Shown here: one piece after another, positions 38,334 to 47,994 of the stretch
Position numbering within the stretch: the first letter of the stretch is position 1
Layout of the letters: each line of letters starts with the position of its first letter
NCBI GenBank assembly: GCA_030428355.1
Contig: JAUIBL010000007.1
Location: forward strand, 1-64,000
From: Alphaproteobacteria bacterium
Lineage (GTDB): Bacteria > Pseudomonadota > Alphaproteobacteria > Rhodobacterales > Rhodobacteraceae
Direction: 5' to 3'
DNA length: 64,000 bases
Program-made: the position numbers and the translations under genes
The notes under the pieces: model-generated
Told to the model about the DNA's origin: nothing
Databases searched by the model: none
The model's input: only the letters and a program-made list of their open reading frames with translations

Positions 38334-40297
38334 TCTGCCGGCACCCCTTGTGGTGTCGGTTCGCGACGCGCCCCGGCCGCGACACGGAAGCGGCGGTCGG
38401 TGAGCGACAGCAAACCACCCAGAGACATGAGGATCGAGCCCGCCCAGATCCAGTTTGCAAGCGGCTTGATATAGGTGCGCATGACCCAGCCGCCATCATC
38501 CTGCGGATCACCGATCACGACATAGATGTCACGCAGGAAACGATAGTCGATGGCAGCTTCGGTCGTGGGCATCTGGGCCACGGGGTAGTTGCGCTTTTCA
38601 GGCTGCAGGAACGCGATCTGTTCGCCGTCGTGCCGCACGATGACATCGCCCATGGTCGAGAAATAGTTCGGGCCGCGCACATCATTGACCGCGATCAGCT
38701 CAAGCTCGAAATCACCGACCTGGAAAGGCTCACCGATCTGGGCGACCCGAATATCCTCTTCCTGCCAGGCCATCAGACCGGCAATGCCCACCATGGTGAT
38801 GCCAAGCCCGATATGCGCCGTCGCCTTGCCCCAATCGGCGCGCGGCAGGCGGAACAGGCGTGAAAGGTCGCGGGACTGGCCGGTGCGGTTGACCAGATCG
38901 AGCAGCGCACCCGACACGATCCAAGCGCCAAGGAACATGCCGACCGGACCCAGCAGGCTGTTGCCGGTCTGGATGGTCCAGAACAGGCCAAGCACAAGCA
39001 GGCTCAGGACCAGAAGCGGCAGCAATTGCTTGAACGACCGATCCAGCTTGGCCCGTTTCCAGCTCAGCATGGAGCCCAGCGGGAGCAAGAGGCCAAGAAC
39101 CACCATGAAGGGGGTGAACGCCATGTTGAAGAACGGCGGACCGACGCTGAGCTTGGTGTCGAAGAACATTTCGGCCACCACCGGCCACATCGTGCCGACG
39201 AAGACCACAAAGCAACTCACCGCAAGGATGACATTGTTTGCGACAAGCGCGCTTTCACGGCTGGCCACACCAAAGACACCCTTCGCCTCCATCGCGGTGG
39301 CGCGGAACGCATAGAGCGTAAGCGCGCCGCCGGTGAAGAACACCATGATCATCAGGATGAAGACACCGCGTTCGGGATCGTTGGCGAAGGCATGCACGGA
39401 GGTCAGAAGCCCCGAGCGCACGATGAACGTACCGATCAGCGAGAAGCCGAAGGCAAGAATTGCCAGCAGGATGGTCCAGCTTTTGAGCGCCTCGCGCTTT
39501 TCCACCACGATGGCCGAATGCAGCAGAGCGGCCGCCAGCAGCCACGGCATGAAGGAGGCGTTCTCGACCGGGTCCCAGAACCAGAAGCCGCCCCAGCCAA
39601 GCTCGTAATAGGCCCACCACGAACCCAGCGCGATGCCGATGGTCAGAAACACCCACGCGGCCAGCGTCCAGGGGCGCACCCAGCGGCCCCACGCGGCATC
39701 CACGCGCCCTTCAATCAGGGCGGCGACGGCAAAACTGAAGCAGATGCTGAGCCCCACATAGCCGAGATAGAGGAACGGCGGGTGGAACGCGAGCCCCGGG
39801 TCCTGCAGCAGTGGGTTGAGATCCTGCCCGTCAAAGGGCGGCACCACGAGGCGCAGGAACGGGTTGGATGTGAAGATGATGAAGGCGAAAAACGCAACGG
39901 CAACAGCGGATTGCACCGCCAGCACGCGGGCGCGCAGCGTGGGTGGCAGCCCCTTGCCGAACCAAGCGGCCATTGCGCCGAACAGCGTCAGGATCAGGAC
40001 CCAAAGCAGCATGGAACCTTCATGGTTCCCCCAGACACCGCTGATCTTGTAGATCATCGGCTTGGCCGAATGGCTGTTCAGCCAGACAAGGCGCAGCGAA
40101 AAATCCGATGTGACGAAGGCGTAGGTCAGTGCCGCAAAGGCAAAAGCCGTCAGCAGGAACTGAACGGTCGCGGCAGGTTCGGCCACGGCCATCCAGCCGG
40201 GCCAGCGTTTATGCGCCCCCACGAGGGGCACAATGGATTGCACGATCGCGACAAGAAACGCGAGGATGAGGGCGAAATGACCAAGCTCTGTAACCAT
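38330..40297 (-). CDS. ccmF: Heme lyase subunit CcmF
   Basis: The 655-residue polytopic membrane protein ligates heme to apocytochrome c. The tryptophan-rich WGGFWFWDPVENASFMPWL and the early VWGNHEGSMLLWV motif, with periplasmic histidines, are diagnostic. A C-terminal periplasmic domain lies near residues 515-620. ATG 40297 begins the first helix (MVTELGHFALILAFLVAIV); the longer frame to 40360 is not needed. Confidence 0.95.
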   Translation of the reverse strand: MVTELGHFALILAFLVAIVQSIVPLVGAHKRWPGWMAVAEPAATVQFLLTAFAFAALTYAFVTSDFSLRLVWLNSHSAKPMIYKISGVWGNHEGSMLLWVLILTLFGAMAAWFGKGLPPTLRARVLAVQSAVAVAFFAFIIFTSNPFLRLVVPPFDGQDLNPLLQDPGLAFHPPFLYLGYVGLSICFSFAVAALIEGRVDAAWGRWVRPWTLAAWVFLTIGIALGSWWAYYELGWGGFWFWDPVENASFMPWLLAAALLHSAIVVEKREALKSWTILLAILAFGFSLIGTFIVRSGLLTSVHAFANDPERGVFILMIMVFFTGGALTLYAFRATAMEAKGVFGVASRESALVANNVILAVSCFVVFVGTMWPVVAEMFFDTKLSVGPPFFNMAFTPFMVVLGLLLPLGSMLSWKRAKLDRSFKQLLPLLVLSLLVLGLFWTIQTGNSLLGPVGMFLGAWIVSGALLDLVNRTGQSRDLSRLFRLPRADWGKATAHIGLGITMVGIAGLMAWQEEDIRVAQIGEPFQVGDFELELIAVNDVRGPNYFSTMGDVIVRHDGEQIAFLQPEKRNYPVAQMPTTEAAIDYRFLRDIYVVIGDPQDDGGWVMRTYIKPLANWIWAGSILMSLGGLLSLTDRRFRVAAGARREPTPQGVPAE

Positions 40298-40367
40298 GCC
40301 GCAGAGTATAGGCGTGTGGCACGGCACGGCCAATGCGTTTCGACCATTTCGGCGGTTCACATTGTCG

Positions 40368-40413
40368 CGGGTTTTCCGTCGACGGAAAACCCGGACGCGT
40401 CGACGCGTCCGGG
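40368..40413. repeat. Overlapping perfect palindromes (26 + 24 bp)
   Basis: Palindrome 40368-40393 (arm CGGGTTTTCCGTC) and palindrome 40390-40413 (arm CCCGGACGCGTC) overlap by four bases. They lie four bases after the holin stop (minus strand) and about 70 bp before ccmF. Confidence 0.85.
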
Positions 40414-40417
40414 CCCG

Positions 40418-40942
40418 CTAACGGCGCTGGCGCATCCAGTCCTCCAGCGCGGCATTGCCATCGGGCAAAGGACCCTGAGGCGTCGGAGTGGACTCGGGCG
40501 TCAGAGACGGGCCGGGAGCAGTCCGGGCCATGTGGTCCACAAGGCTCCGTTGAAACTCCTGTCCCTTGGCCTGATGACGTGCCCCGAAATAGAAACTGAC
40601 GATTGCGCCCAAGAGCCACCAAAGCGGTTCCGGCACCAGCGCAAGCCCTTGCATCCGTTCGGAAAACCACACAGGATCCACCATCGCGGCGATGAAAAGC
40701 CCCAGAGTGCCCAGCGCCATCGCCGGACGTGGCACACGGTTGAGCGCATCCATCAGACGGTCGAACCAGCCGCGCTGGGGCGTGTGGAACTCAGCCGTGA
40801 ACTGCGCAAGCGACGCGCTGTAGCGGTCATGATCCCGGACCGCTTGCGCCTCGGCGTTCGGACGGAACACCTCGACCGTGTCGCGCACGACATTGCGCCC
40901 CGATCCGAACACCAACGAAAAAACCTGTTCAATCAGTCCCAT
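40418..40942 (-). CDS. GTA-type holin (three-TM family)
   Basis: The 174-residue protein begins MGLIEQVFSLVFGSGRNVVR. Two clear hydrophobic helices lie around AMALGTLGLFIAAMVDPVWF and LWWLLGAIVSFYFGARH, followed by a disordered Pro/Thr tail. This matches the GTA_holin_3TM family, which permeabilises the inner membrane so the endolysin can reach the wall. The start overlaps the endolysin stop by ten bases. Confidence 0.8.
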   Translation of the reverse strand: MGLIEQVFSLVFGSGRNVVRDTVEVFRPNAEAQAVRDHDRYSASLAQFTAEFHTPQRGWFDRLMDALNRVPRPAMALGTLGLFIAAMVDPVWFSERMQGLALVPEPLWWLLGAIVSFYFGARHQAKGQEFQRSLVDHMARTAPGPSLTPESTPTPQGPLPDGNAALEDWMRQRR

Positions 40943-41556
40943 GCTGCCACCCTCTTGCAGAAGTCTGCGTCGCTCAGATGATACCGGGGGGCGATGAAGG
41001 CTTCGGCGCGGGTGATCCACCCGCCCTTCCCGCCCGCCCGGTTGCGCGCATATTTGCGGCTTGCGGGGCGGCGGTCCGCCAGATCGAAATAATAATTGCG
41101 CCGTTCGATCCCGTAGGCGTCGACAATGTGGTCGGGGGCTTGGGTATGGGCACGGGCGGTAGCCGCGATGGTTCGGGGACCGATGGCACCATCGACCGAC
41201 ACAGGAAAGCCCATCTTGCCCAAAAGCCGTTGCAGGATTTTCACCGCGTTGGTCCCGGCATTGACCGACATGTCGAACAGCGTCGCGTGCAGCGGTTCCG
41301 GCAGATCCGCAATACGGGGACGGGTGAAATAATGCTCGATGAAGATCGCAATGGCCTGCTCTTGCGTCAGACGCCGCACATCGGCTGTCGTGACCTGTCC
41401 GTCTCCGGTCAGATCGAGGCCCAGACGGCGCATCGTGTGGATCGTCACGCCGTGGTTCGTGGCCCCACCCGGATCGTCGGGGTCGTTCACATACCCGCCT
41501 TCGCGGGACACGATCTCGACCGCGATGGCCCGCACGGTCCGGTTTCTCTGGTCCAT
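40933..41556 (-). CDS. Holin-associated N-acetylmuramidase (GH108 endolysin)
   Basis: The 207-residue lysozyme-like enzyme has the catalytic glutamate E19 in VSREGGYVNDPDDPGGATNH, the GH108 signature. The C-terminal PG-binding-type region continues through LFDMSVNAGTNAVKILQRLL and VSVDGAIGPRTIAATARAHT. There is no signal peptide, as expected for a holin-dependent enzyme. In Rhodobacter capsulatus the equivalent pair lyses cells to release gene transfer agent. No phage structural gene is nearby. Confidence 0.85.
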   Translation of the reverse strand: MDQRNRTVRAIAVEIVSREGGYVNDPDDPGGATNHGVTIHTMRRLGLDLTGDGQVTTADVRRLTQEQAIAIFIEHYFTRPRIADLPEPLHATLFDMSVNAGTNAVKILQRLLGKMGFPVSVDGAIGPRTIAATARAHTQAPDHIVDAYGIERRNYYFDLADRRPASRKYARNRAGGKGGWITRAEAFIAPRYHLSDADFCKRVAAWD

Positions 41557-41644
41557 CTGCTGCCCCTGATTGCTCCGTCGCGCAAAGACTGCGAAGCTGT
41601 GGTTAACGAAGTCGCAACGCACCGACCGATGCAGGAGGAACGCC

Positions 41645-42094
41645 GTGCAGCCTACTGATTTTGCGAAAAGATCAGCGCAGGAGATCATCCGGCATCTTGA
41701 TCTTGCGCCACACCCCGAGGGTGGACATTTCCGCCAGACCTGGATCGCGGACGAGGCCGGACGGCCCTCGGGCACCTGCATCTATTTCCTGCTCGACGCA
41801 GGCGAGAGCAGCCATTGGCACAAGGTCGATGCCACCGAGATCTGGCACCATTATGCCGGTGCGCCACTGGTTCTGTCGCTGTCGGCCACGGATCAGGGTC
41901 CGGCGACGGATCATGTGCTTGGGCCGGACCTGTTTGCAGGTCAGTCACCGCAGATCATCGTCCCCCCGGATCATTGGCAGACTGCGCGCAGCACCGGCGA
42001 CTGGACGCTGGTCGGCTGCACGGTCAGCCCGGCGTTCCGGTTCGACGGCTTCACCCTCGCCCCGCCGGGGTTTGACATTCCCCGTGCGGACTGA
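41645..42094 (+). CDS. Cupin, DUF985 family
   Basis: The 149-residue cupin has HLDLAPHPEGGHFRQTWIAD, YFLLDAGESSHWHKVDATEI and WHHYAGAPLVL, the DUF985 pattern with a possible metal or sugar site. Function is unknown. GTG 41645 is chosen because GCAGGAGGAACGCC precedes it. It is divergent from the endolysin gene and lies 12 bp upstream of a thioesterase. Confidence 0.85.
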   Translation: MQPTDFAKRSAQEIIRHLDLAPHPEGGHFRQTWIADEAGRPSGTCIYFLLDAGESSHWHKVDATEIWHHYAGAPLVLSLSATDQGPATDHVLGPDLFAGQSPQIIVPPDHWQTARSTGDWTLVGCTVSPAFRFDGFTLAPPGFDIPRAD

Positions 42095-42106
42095 GACAGC
42101 GCAATC

Positions 42107-42601
42107 ATGACAGAGATTCCGTTCCTCAACCCGCTCTCCCCCGACCAACAGCGTGCCTTCGGCCTGCCCGAGACCTGGCCGCTGGCCTTGGCCGACCGCG
42201 TGCGCTTTGCCGAGTTGGACCCGCTGAACCATGTGAACAACGTAGCCTACCTGATCTGGTTCGAAGGCGCGCGGGTGACGTATTTCAAGCATGTGGGCCT
42301 GTCGACCTACGAGGCCGCCGAGACCGAGCCGCGCATTGTCATCCGCCGGGGCGAGATCGACTGGCTGCAGGAAATGCGGGCCGATGAAGAATATGTCGTG
42401 GTGACGCGCACGGTGGACTATCGCACCACCAGTTTCACGCTGCGGCAGGAAATCTGGTCCGGTGGGACAGTGCGGGCGACCTTTACCTGTGTGATCGTGC
42501 TGCTCATGCCGGACGGCAGCGGTCGGATGCCGATCCCTGAACACGTGCGGGAGCGGTTTCATGCGGTAGATGGGGTGGAACGGCGCGTCGACGCGCCGTG
42601 A
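42107..42601 (+). CDS. Acyl-CoA thioesterase, 4HBT hot-dog family
   Basis: The 164-residue protein has a hot-dog domain: RVRFAELDPLNHVNNVAYLI with the catalytic aspartate, then FEGARVTYFKHVG and late FTLRQEIWSGGTVRATFTCV. It probably hydrolyses acyl-CoA esters; chain preference is unknown. The last codons form half of a palindrome pair at 42580-42624, so a coding end doubles as a structural repeat. Confidence 0.88.
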   Translation: MTEIPFLNPLSPDQQRAFGLPETWPLALADRVRFAELDPLNHVNNVAYLIWFEGARVTYFKHVGLSTYEAAETEPRIVIRRGEIDWLQEMRADEEYVVVTRTVDYRTTSFTLRQEIWSGGTVRATFTCVIVLLMPDGSGRMPIPEHVRERFHAVDGVERRVDAP

Positions 42602-42624
42602 TCAAGCGCGTTCGAACGCGCTTG
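42580..42624. repeat. Palindrome pair (20 + 22 bp) between convergent genes
   Basis: Palindrome 42580-42599 (arm ACGGCGCGTC) runs into the thioesterase stop. Palindrome 42603-42624 (arm CAAGCGCGTTC) follows three bases later with a TTCGAA centre. The convergent pgi stop is at 42631. Confidence 0.85.
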
Positions 42625-42630
42625 CCCGCC

Positions 42631-44214
42631 TTACGAATAGCGTTTCACGTAGCCCAATAGCGCCTGTGTGCTGCCGTCCTTGTCGACTGCAGACGCGTCG
42701 CCCGAAACCAGCGGCCCCAACGATGTGGCCAGTTCCTTGCCCAATTCGACGCCCCATTGATCGAACGAGTTGATGCCGAGGATGACCCCTTCGACAAAGA
42801 CGCGGTGCTCATAAAGCGCGATGATCTGGCCCAGAACCTCTGGCGTCAGTTTCGGCATCATCAGCGTGGTGGACGGGCGGTTGCCCGGAAACACCCGATG
42901 CCGCGCCTGTCGCTCCAGTTCTTCACCGGTCAGACCCTTCTTCGCCATGATCGCCCGCGCCTCATCGAGCGAGCGTCCGCGCAGCAGCGCTTCGGACTGC
43001 GCAAGGCAGTTGGCGATCAGCAACTCGTGGTGGTGACGCAGGTCGGGTTCGTGCCCTTCGGCGGCGACCATGAATTCGCAAGGGATCACCCGCGTGCCCT
43101 GATGGATCAATTGGTAGAACGCGTGCTGCCCATTGGTGCCCGGCTCTCCCCAGACCACCGGGCCGGAATTGACCGGCAGGGTCGATCCATCCATCGCCAC
43201 GGACTTGCCGTTGCTCTCCATCTCAAGCTGCTGAAGATAGGCCGGCAGGCGCGACAGGCGGTTGTCATAGGGCAGAACCGCACGGGTGGCGTGTCCCAGC
43301 CCCTGATTGTGCCAGATGCCCACTAGCGCCAGCATCACCGGCATGTTCTCGTCCAGCGCTGCCGCACGGAAATGCCGGTCCATCGCCTGCCCGCCGCGCA
43401 GGAAGGCGCGGAACGCATCCGGGCCGATGGCGATCATCAGCGACAGGCCAATCGGCCCCCACATGGAATAACGCCCGCCGACCCAATCCTCGAATCCCAG
43501 TACGCGCTCGAACGAAATACCCCATTCGGCGGCGGCTTCGGCATTGGACGACAAAGCGATAAACCGACCATCCGTGCTGATCCCGTGGTCCTGCAACCAC
43601 GCTCGGGCGGTGCGGGCGTTGGTCATGGTCTCGATCGTGGTGAAGGTCTTGGAGGCGACGATGAACAGCGTCTTTTCCGGATCACAGCCCCGCAGCGTGT
43701 CTGCAATATCAGCAGCATCCACGTTCGACACGAAATGGCAACGCGGCCCGTCGCAATATGGCGACAGCGCCAGATAGGCCATGGCAGGGCCAAGGTCAGA
43801 CCCGCCGATCCCGATATTCACCACATCGGTGAACTGCGACGCGCGGACTTCGTTGGCCACCGCCTCCATCCGCGACAGCGTCTCCAACACGCCGGGCATC
43901 ACGTCCTGCCCATCGACCAGCACCGGATCGCCACCCAGATTGCGCAGCGCCGTGTGCAGCACTGCACGGCCCTCGGTATCGTTGATTTTGTCCCCCGCGA
44001 ACATTGCGTCGCGCTTGGCTTCGACCCCGGCCGCCTGCGCCAGCCGGATCAGCACATCCCGCGTGTTGGCGTCGATTTGGGTCTTGGAGTAGTCAAAAAG
44101 CAGGTCCAGTGCAGCCACGCTGAAGGTCGCCGCCCGGTCGGCATCTGCATCGAAGAGGCTGAGGATCGAGCGGTCGCGCCCTGCCTCAGCTGCGGATTTC
44201 AGGTCATCCCACAT
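42631..44214 (-). CDS. pgi: Glucose-6-phosphate isomerase
   Basis: This 527-residue enzyme interconverts glucose-6- and fructose-6-phosphate. [59 protein letters not shown] and the C-terminal [20 protein letters not shown] are canonical. ATG 44214 begins [10 protein letters not shown]; an upstream frame to 44232 runs into pgl. It closes a zwf-pgl-pgi unit. Confidence 0.97.
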   Translation of the reverse strand: MWDDLKSAAEAGRDRSILSLFDADADRAATFSVAALDLLFDYSKTQIDANTRDVLIRLAQAAGVEAKRDAMFAGDKINDTEGRAVLHTALRNLGGDPVLVDGQDVMPGVLETLSRMEAVANEVRASQFTDVVNIGIGGSDLGPAMAYLALSPYCDGPRCHFVSNVDAADIADTLRGCDPEKTLFIVASKTFTTIETMTNARTARAWLQDHGISTDGRFIALSSNAEAAAEWGISFERVLGFEDWVGGRYSMWGPIGLSLMIAIGPDAFRAFLRGGQAMDRHFRAAALDENMPVMLALVGIWHNQGLGHATRAVLPYDNRLSRLPAYLQQLEMESNGKSVAMDGSTLPVNSGPVVWGEPGTNGQHAFYQLIHQGTRVIPCEFMVAAEGHEPDLRHHHELLIANCLAQSEALLRGRSLDEARAIMAKKGLTGEELERQARHRVFPGNRPSTTLMMPKLTPEVLGQIIALYEHRVFVEGVILGINSFDQWGVELGKELATSLGPLVSGDASAVDKDGSTQALLGYVKRYS

Positions 44215-44219
44215 CGCTG

Positions 44220-44897
44220 TCACTCCGCCCAATGAACCGTTGCACCATCCAGAACTGCATTGATCGGCGCGTCCTCGGGCAGTTTCCCCCGCGCAGCCTC
44301 AAGCGCATCGCGCTTGTCCTGACCGAAGATCAGGACATGTTTGCGCATGGCTTCGTTCAGCACCCGCGCGCTCAAGGTAATGCGCGGCTCCGGCGCTCCC
44401 GGCGCGCGCATCGGAACAAGAATCGGCGCATGCGGGTCCAATGCTGTGTCCAACTGGTCGGCCCCCGGAAAGATCGACGCGGTGTGCATGTCGGTGCCCA
44501 TGCCCAGCAGAACGACGGCAAGCGGCAGCTCGTCGACGATCTGCGATTCAAGCTCGGCCAGCACCTCTTCGGGTTCATGCGCCGGGATATAGAGCGGCAG
44601 CAACCGCGCGGCTGCTGCGCGGTCCACCAGCAAGCGGTCACGAACCAGACGGGTGTTCGAACGGTCGCTGTCTTCGGGAACCCAGCGTTCATCCGTCAGC
44701 ATCACGTCAACCCGGCTCCAGTCGAGGTCCGCCGCGCAAAGATCGTCGAACACCGGCCCCGGCGACGTGCCGCCCGGCACCGCAAGCACCACCCGCTCTT
44801 CGTGGGTCAGGATGGTGCGCAGGTCTCCGGCAAGCTTGTTCGCCAGATCCATCGCCAGCATTTCGCGGTCGGGATAGGTTTGGAAATCATAGCTCAT
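44220..44897 (-). CDS. pgl: 6-phosphogluconolactonase
   Basis: This 225-residue NagB-fold enzyme hydrolyses the product of Zwf. [54 protein letters not shown] and ARITLS-type endings fit DevB/Pgl. It overlaps zwf by ATGA and is five bases from pgi, so the three are co-transcribed. Confidence 0.93.
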   Translation of the reverse strand: MSYDFQTYPDREMLAMDLANKLAGDLRTILTHEERVVLAVPGGTSPGPVFDDLCAADLDWSRVDVMLTDERWVPEDSDRSNTRLVRDRLLVDRAAAARLLPLYIPAHEPEEVLAELESQIVDELPLAVVLLGMGTDMHTASIFPGADQLDTALDPHAPILVPMRAPGAPEPRITLSARVLNEAMRKHVLIFGQDKRDALEAARGKLPEDAPINAVLDGATVHWAE

Positions 44898-46348
44898 GCC
44901 TTCACCTCTCGCCATTTGCGCCCGTCCCGGTGCATCAGCATCAATGCGTCTTCGGGACCCGAGCTTCCGGGATCGTATGTCTTGGGCACATCGTTGCGCG
45001 CGGTCCATCCGTCGATCAAGGGGTCGGTCCAGGCCCAAGCCGCCTCGACCTCGTCGCCGCGCATGAAAAGCGTCTGGTTGCCCCGGATCACGTCCATGAT
45101 CAGGCGCTCATAGGCATCGGGTGCTTCCTCGGCATCAGGGCCCAGCGCCTCGGCAAAGCTCATGTCCAAGGGGACGTCCAGAAGACGCATGCCCCCCGGC
45201 CCCGGTTCCTTGATCGTCACATCCAGCGTCATGCCTTCATTCGGCTGCAGGCGGATCGCCAGCACGTTGCGGTGCCGCCCGGCATCCGCGCCGAAGATCG
45301 AATGGGGTGCGTCCTTGAACACAACGGCAATCTCCGACGCCCGCGCCTTGAGCCGCTTGCCGGTGCGCAGATAGAACGGGGTCCCCGCCCAACGCCAGTT
45401 GGAGATGTGGCACTTCATGGCGATGAAGCTTTCAGTGCGCGACTTGGGATTCTCCACATCTTCGCGGTAGCTTGGGCCGTTCTCGCCCGCACCGTACTGA
45501 CCGCGCACGATGTGATGCCAATCCACCGGTTCCAGTGCCCGGATCACCTTGAGCTTTTCATCGCGCACCGCATCGGGTTCGAATTTCGCCGGCGGCTCCA
45601 TCGCGATCAGGCACAAAAGCTGCATCAGGTGGTTCTGCACCATGTCCCGCATCGCGCCGGACTTGTCGTAATAGCCGCCTCGCCCACCGACACCCACGGT
45701 TTCGGCCACGGTGATCTGGATGTGATCGACGTATTGCGCGTTCCAGAGCGGCTCGAACAGCATGTTGCCAAAGCGCACCGCCATCAGGTTCTGGACCGTT
45801 TCCTTGCCCAGATAATGGTCAATGCGGTAAATCTGGGTTTCGTGGAAATGCTGCGCCAGCGTGGCGTTCAGTGCACGGGCGGTTTCAAGATCATGGCCAA
45901 ACGGCTTTTCCACCACGATTCGGCTGTCCGGTGTGGCAAGACCGAAGCGGTGCAGGCGTTCGGCCAGATCACCGAACAGCGACGGTGCGACTGAAAAGTA
46001 GAACGCACGTACCGTGTCATCCCGCATCTTGCCGTTAAGCTCGACCCAACCGCCATCCCCTTTGGCGTCCGTGGTCACGTAGGAGATGGTCTTCAGAAAC
46101 CCCTCCAGCGTCCCCGCCTCGCAGGAACCGCCACCGCCGAATTCGGCGATAGCCTCTGCCACCATCTGTCGGTATGCGTCCGGTGTCATGTCGGACCGGG
46201 CCGCGCCGATGATCTGAGAGTTGTCCAGCATTTGCCCGGCGCAGAAGCGTCGGAACAGACCGGGCAGGATCTTGCGGCGCGCCAGATCGCCTGTGCCGCC
46301 GAAGATCACGAGGTCAAAGGGGTCGACGGGAATAACGCGGGATACCAT
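44894..46348 (-). CDS. zwf: Glucose-6-phosphate 1-dehydrogenase
   Basis: This 484-residue enzyme oxidises glucose-6-phosphate with NAD(P). The N-terminal FGGTGDLARRKILPGL dinucleotide site, VVEKPFGHDLETARALNATL, the substrate site RIDHYLGKETVQNLMAVRFG and FYLRTGKRLK are all present. It starts the zwf-pgl-pgi operon feeding Entner-Doudoroff or pentose phosphate flow. A LacI-type palindrome lies 38 bp upstream. Confidence 0.97.
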   Translation of the reverse strand: MVSRVIPVDPFDLVIFGGTGDLARRKILPGLFRRFCAGQMLDNSQIIGAARSDMTPDAYRQMVAEAIAEFGGGGSCEAGTLEGFLKTISYVTTDAKGDGGWVELNGKMRDDTVRAFYFSVAPSLFGDLAERLHRFGLATPDSRIVVEKPFGHDLETARALNATLAQHFHETQIYRIDHYLGKETVQNLMAVRFGNMLFEPLWNAQYVDHIQITVAETVGVGGRGGYYDKSGAMRDMVQNHLMQLLCLIAMEPPAKFEPDAVRDEKLKVIRALEPVDWHHIVRGQYGAGENGPSYREDVENPKSRTESFIAMKCHISNWRWAGTPFYLRTGKRLKARASEIAVVFKDAPHSIFGADAGRHRNVLAIRLQPNEGMTLDVTIKEPGPGGMRLLDVPLDMSFAEALGPDAEEAPDAYERLIMDVIRGNQTLFMRGDEVEAAWAWTDPLIDGWTARNDVPKTYDPGSSGPEDALMLMHRDGRKWREVKA

Positions 46349-46385
46349 GGCGCGATCCTTCCGATTCTGCTTCGCTCCGGGCCTT

Positions 46386-46397
46386 GTTAGCGCTAAC
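46386..46397 (-). promoter_or_regulatory. LacI-family-type operator upstream of zwf
   Basis: GTTAGCGCTAAC is a perfect 12-bp palindrome with the central CG-containing TAGCGCTA typical of LacI-family operators. It sits in the zwf promoter region (start at 46348). A related near-palindrome precedes eno. The regulator is not in the window. Confidence 0.55.
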
Positions 46398-46563
46398 GAG
46401 CGAGATGTAAACGCATTTCACAGCAAATACTGCAAGTGTATCACCCAAGGCCCATGCCGCAATCCGGTTGCCGAATGTCCGGGCAAAGCGCCGCCGGTTT
46501 CCATCTGGATGCTTGATCAGGCGGCACCTGCATGTCACCACAGCGCCAACCAAGGAGTCGGAC

Positions 46564-47505
46564 ATGACACCCCGCAAAATCATCATCGACACAGATCCCG
46601 GTCAGGACGACGCCGTTGCGATCCTGCTGGCCCTCGCCTCTCCGGAAGAGATCGAGGTTCTGGGCATCACGGCTGTGGCCGGCAATGTGCCGCTGCCCCT
46701 GACCCAAAAGAACGCACGGATCGTCTGCGAACTGGCGGGCAAGCCGGACACGCCGGTCTATGCGGGCTGCGATGCACCGATCGCGCGCAAGCTGGTCACG
46801 GCCGAGCATGTGCATGGCAAGACCGGGCTGGATGGCCCCACCTTGCCCGACCCGACAATGCCGCTGCAGGATCAGCACGCCGTCGATTTCATCATCGAAA
46901 CCCTGCGCGCCGAAGACGAGGGGACAGTCACGCTCTGCCCTCTGGGACCGCTCACCAACATCGCTGTCGCCTTGAAGCGCGCCCCGGACATCGCGGAGCG
47001 TATTCAGGAGATCGTCCTGATGGGCGGGGCCTATTTCGAGGTGGGCAACATTACCCCGGCGGCCGAGTTCAACATCTATGTCGACCCCGAAGCCGCCAAG
47101 AAAGTCTTTGCCTGCGGAGCGCCAATCACCGTGATGCCGCTTGACGTGACACACAAGGCGCTGGTGACCGCAGAACGCAACGCCGCGTTCCGCGCGCTTG
47201 GCACCCATGTCGGTGTTGCGGTGGCCGAGATGACCGATTTCTTCGAACGCTTCGACAAGGAAAAATACGGCAGCGCGGGTGCGCCTTTGCATGACCCCTG
47301 CGTGACCGCCTACCTGATCCGGCCTGATCTCTTCACCGGGCGTCACATCAACGTTGAAATCGAAACAGGCTCCGATCTGACGCTGGGCATGACCGTGGCC
47401 GATTGGTGGGGCGTGACCGACCGTGCGCCCAACGCGACCTTCATGGGCGACATCGATGCGGACGGGTTCTTCGCCCTGCTGACCGAGCGTCTGGCCCGGC
47501 TATGA
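46564..47505 (+). CDS. Inosine/uridine-preferring nucleoside hydrolase
   Basis: The 313-residue enzyme cleaves ribonucleosides to base and ribose. The calcium-binding IIIDTDPGQDDAVAILLAL cluster, LCPLGPLTNIAVALKRAPDI and VLMGGAYFEVGNITPAAEFN are diagnostic of the IU-nucleoside hydrolase family. C-terminal HDPCVTAYLIRPDLF completes the metal site. AAGGAGTCGGAC precedes ATG 46564. It overlaps the next gene by ATGA. Confidence 0.93.
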   Translation: MTPRKIIIDTDPGQDDAVAILLALASPEEIEVLGITAVAGNVPLPLTQKNARIVCELAGKPDTPVYAGCDAPIARKLVTAEHVHGKTGLDGPTLPDPTMPLQDQHAVDFIIETLRAEDEGTVTLCPLGPLTNIAVALKRAPDIAERIQEIVLMGGAYFEVGNITPAAEFNIYVDPEAAKKVFACGAPITVMPLDVTHKALVTAERNAAFRALGTHVGVAVAEMTDFFERFDKEKYGSAGAPLHDPCVTAYLIRPDLFTGRHINVEIETGSDLTLGMTVADWWGVTDRAPNATFMGDIDADGFFALLTERLARL

Positions 47506-47948
47506 AATCGCTGCATCTCGCCTCGCCCGTGGACCTGCCGAAACTTCTGCCGCTGGTCGCCGCGTTTCACGAGCATCAGGGCTTCGGCACCTCGCCCGAA
47601 CACCAGCATGATGCGGTCCTGCCCCTGCTCGAAGGCTGCCCGCACGGCGCGATCTGGCTGATCGGCCCCCGTCGCGCGCCTGTGGGCTATGTCGTGGTGT
47701 CCTTCGGTTGGTCGGTGGAATATGGCGGTATGGACGCCATCGTGGACGAGCTTTTTGTCCGCAGCGCAGTGCGCAAGCGCGGGATGGGGTCGGACGCGCT
47801 CAACGGGCTGGCCAAGGCGCTCAAGGAAGGCGGCATCAAGGCGCTGCACCTTGAGGCGGATCAGGGCGACGAGACGCTCAAACGCTTTTACCAGCGCTGC
47901 AAATTCGCCACCCGCGAAGGCTATGCCTACATGTCCCGCGAGCTGTGA
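47502..47948 (+). CDS. GNAT N-acetyltransferase
   Basis: The 148-residue acetyltransferase has [40 protein letters not shown] (acetyl-CoA loop) and [20 protein letters not shown]. The substrate is unknown. Overlap with the nucleoside hydrolase suggests a small operon, with selO 46 bp downstream. Confidence 0.87.
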   Translation: MKSLHLASPVDLPKLLPLVAAFHEHQGFGTSPEHQHDAVLPLLEGCPHGAIWLIGPRRAPVGYVVVSFGWSVEYGGMDAIVDELFVRSAVRKRGMGSDALNGLAKALKEGGIKALHLEADQGDETLKRFYQRCKFATREGYAYMSREL

Positions 47949-47994
47949 TGCTCCGGGACTGGTGAGTGCGCCGCCAAGCGCCTATATCCCCTCC

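Noticed and set aside
39026..40981. 651-codon open frame antisense to ccmF and the holin
   Set aside because: It is rich in His, Glu, Gln and Arg with no domain, crossing three genes and a palindrome pair; a shadow of membrane-protein codons.
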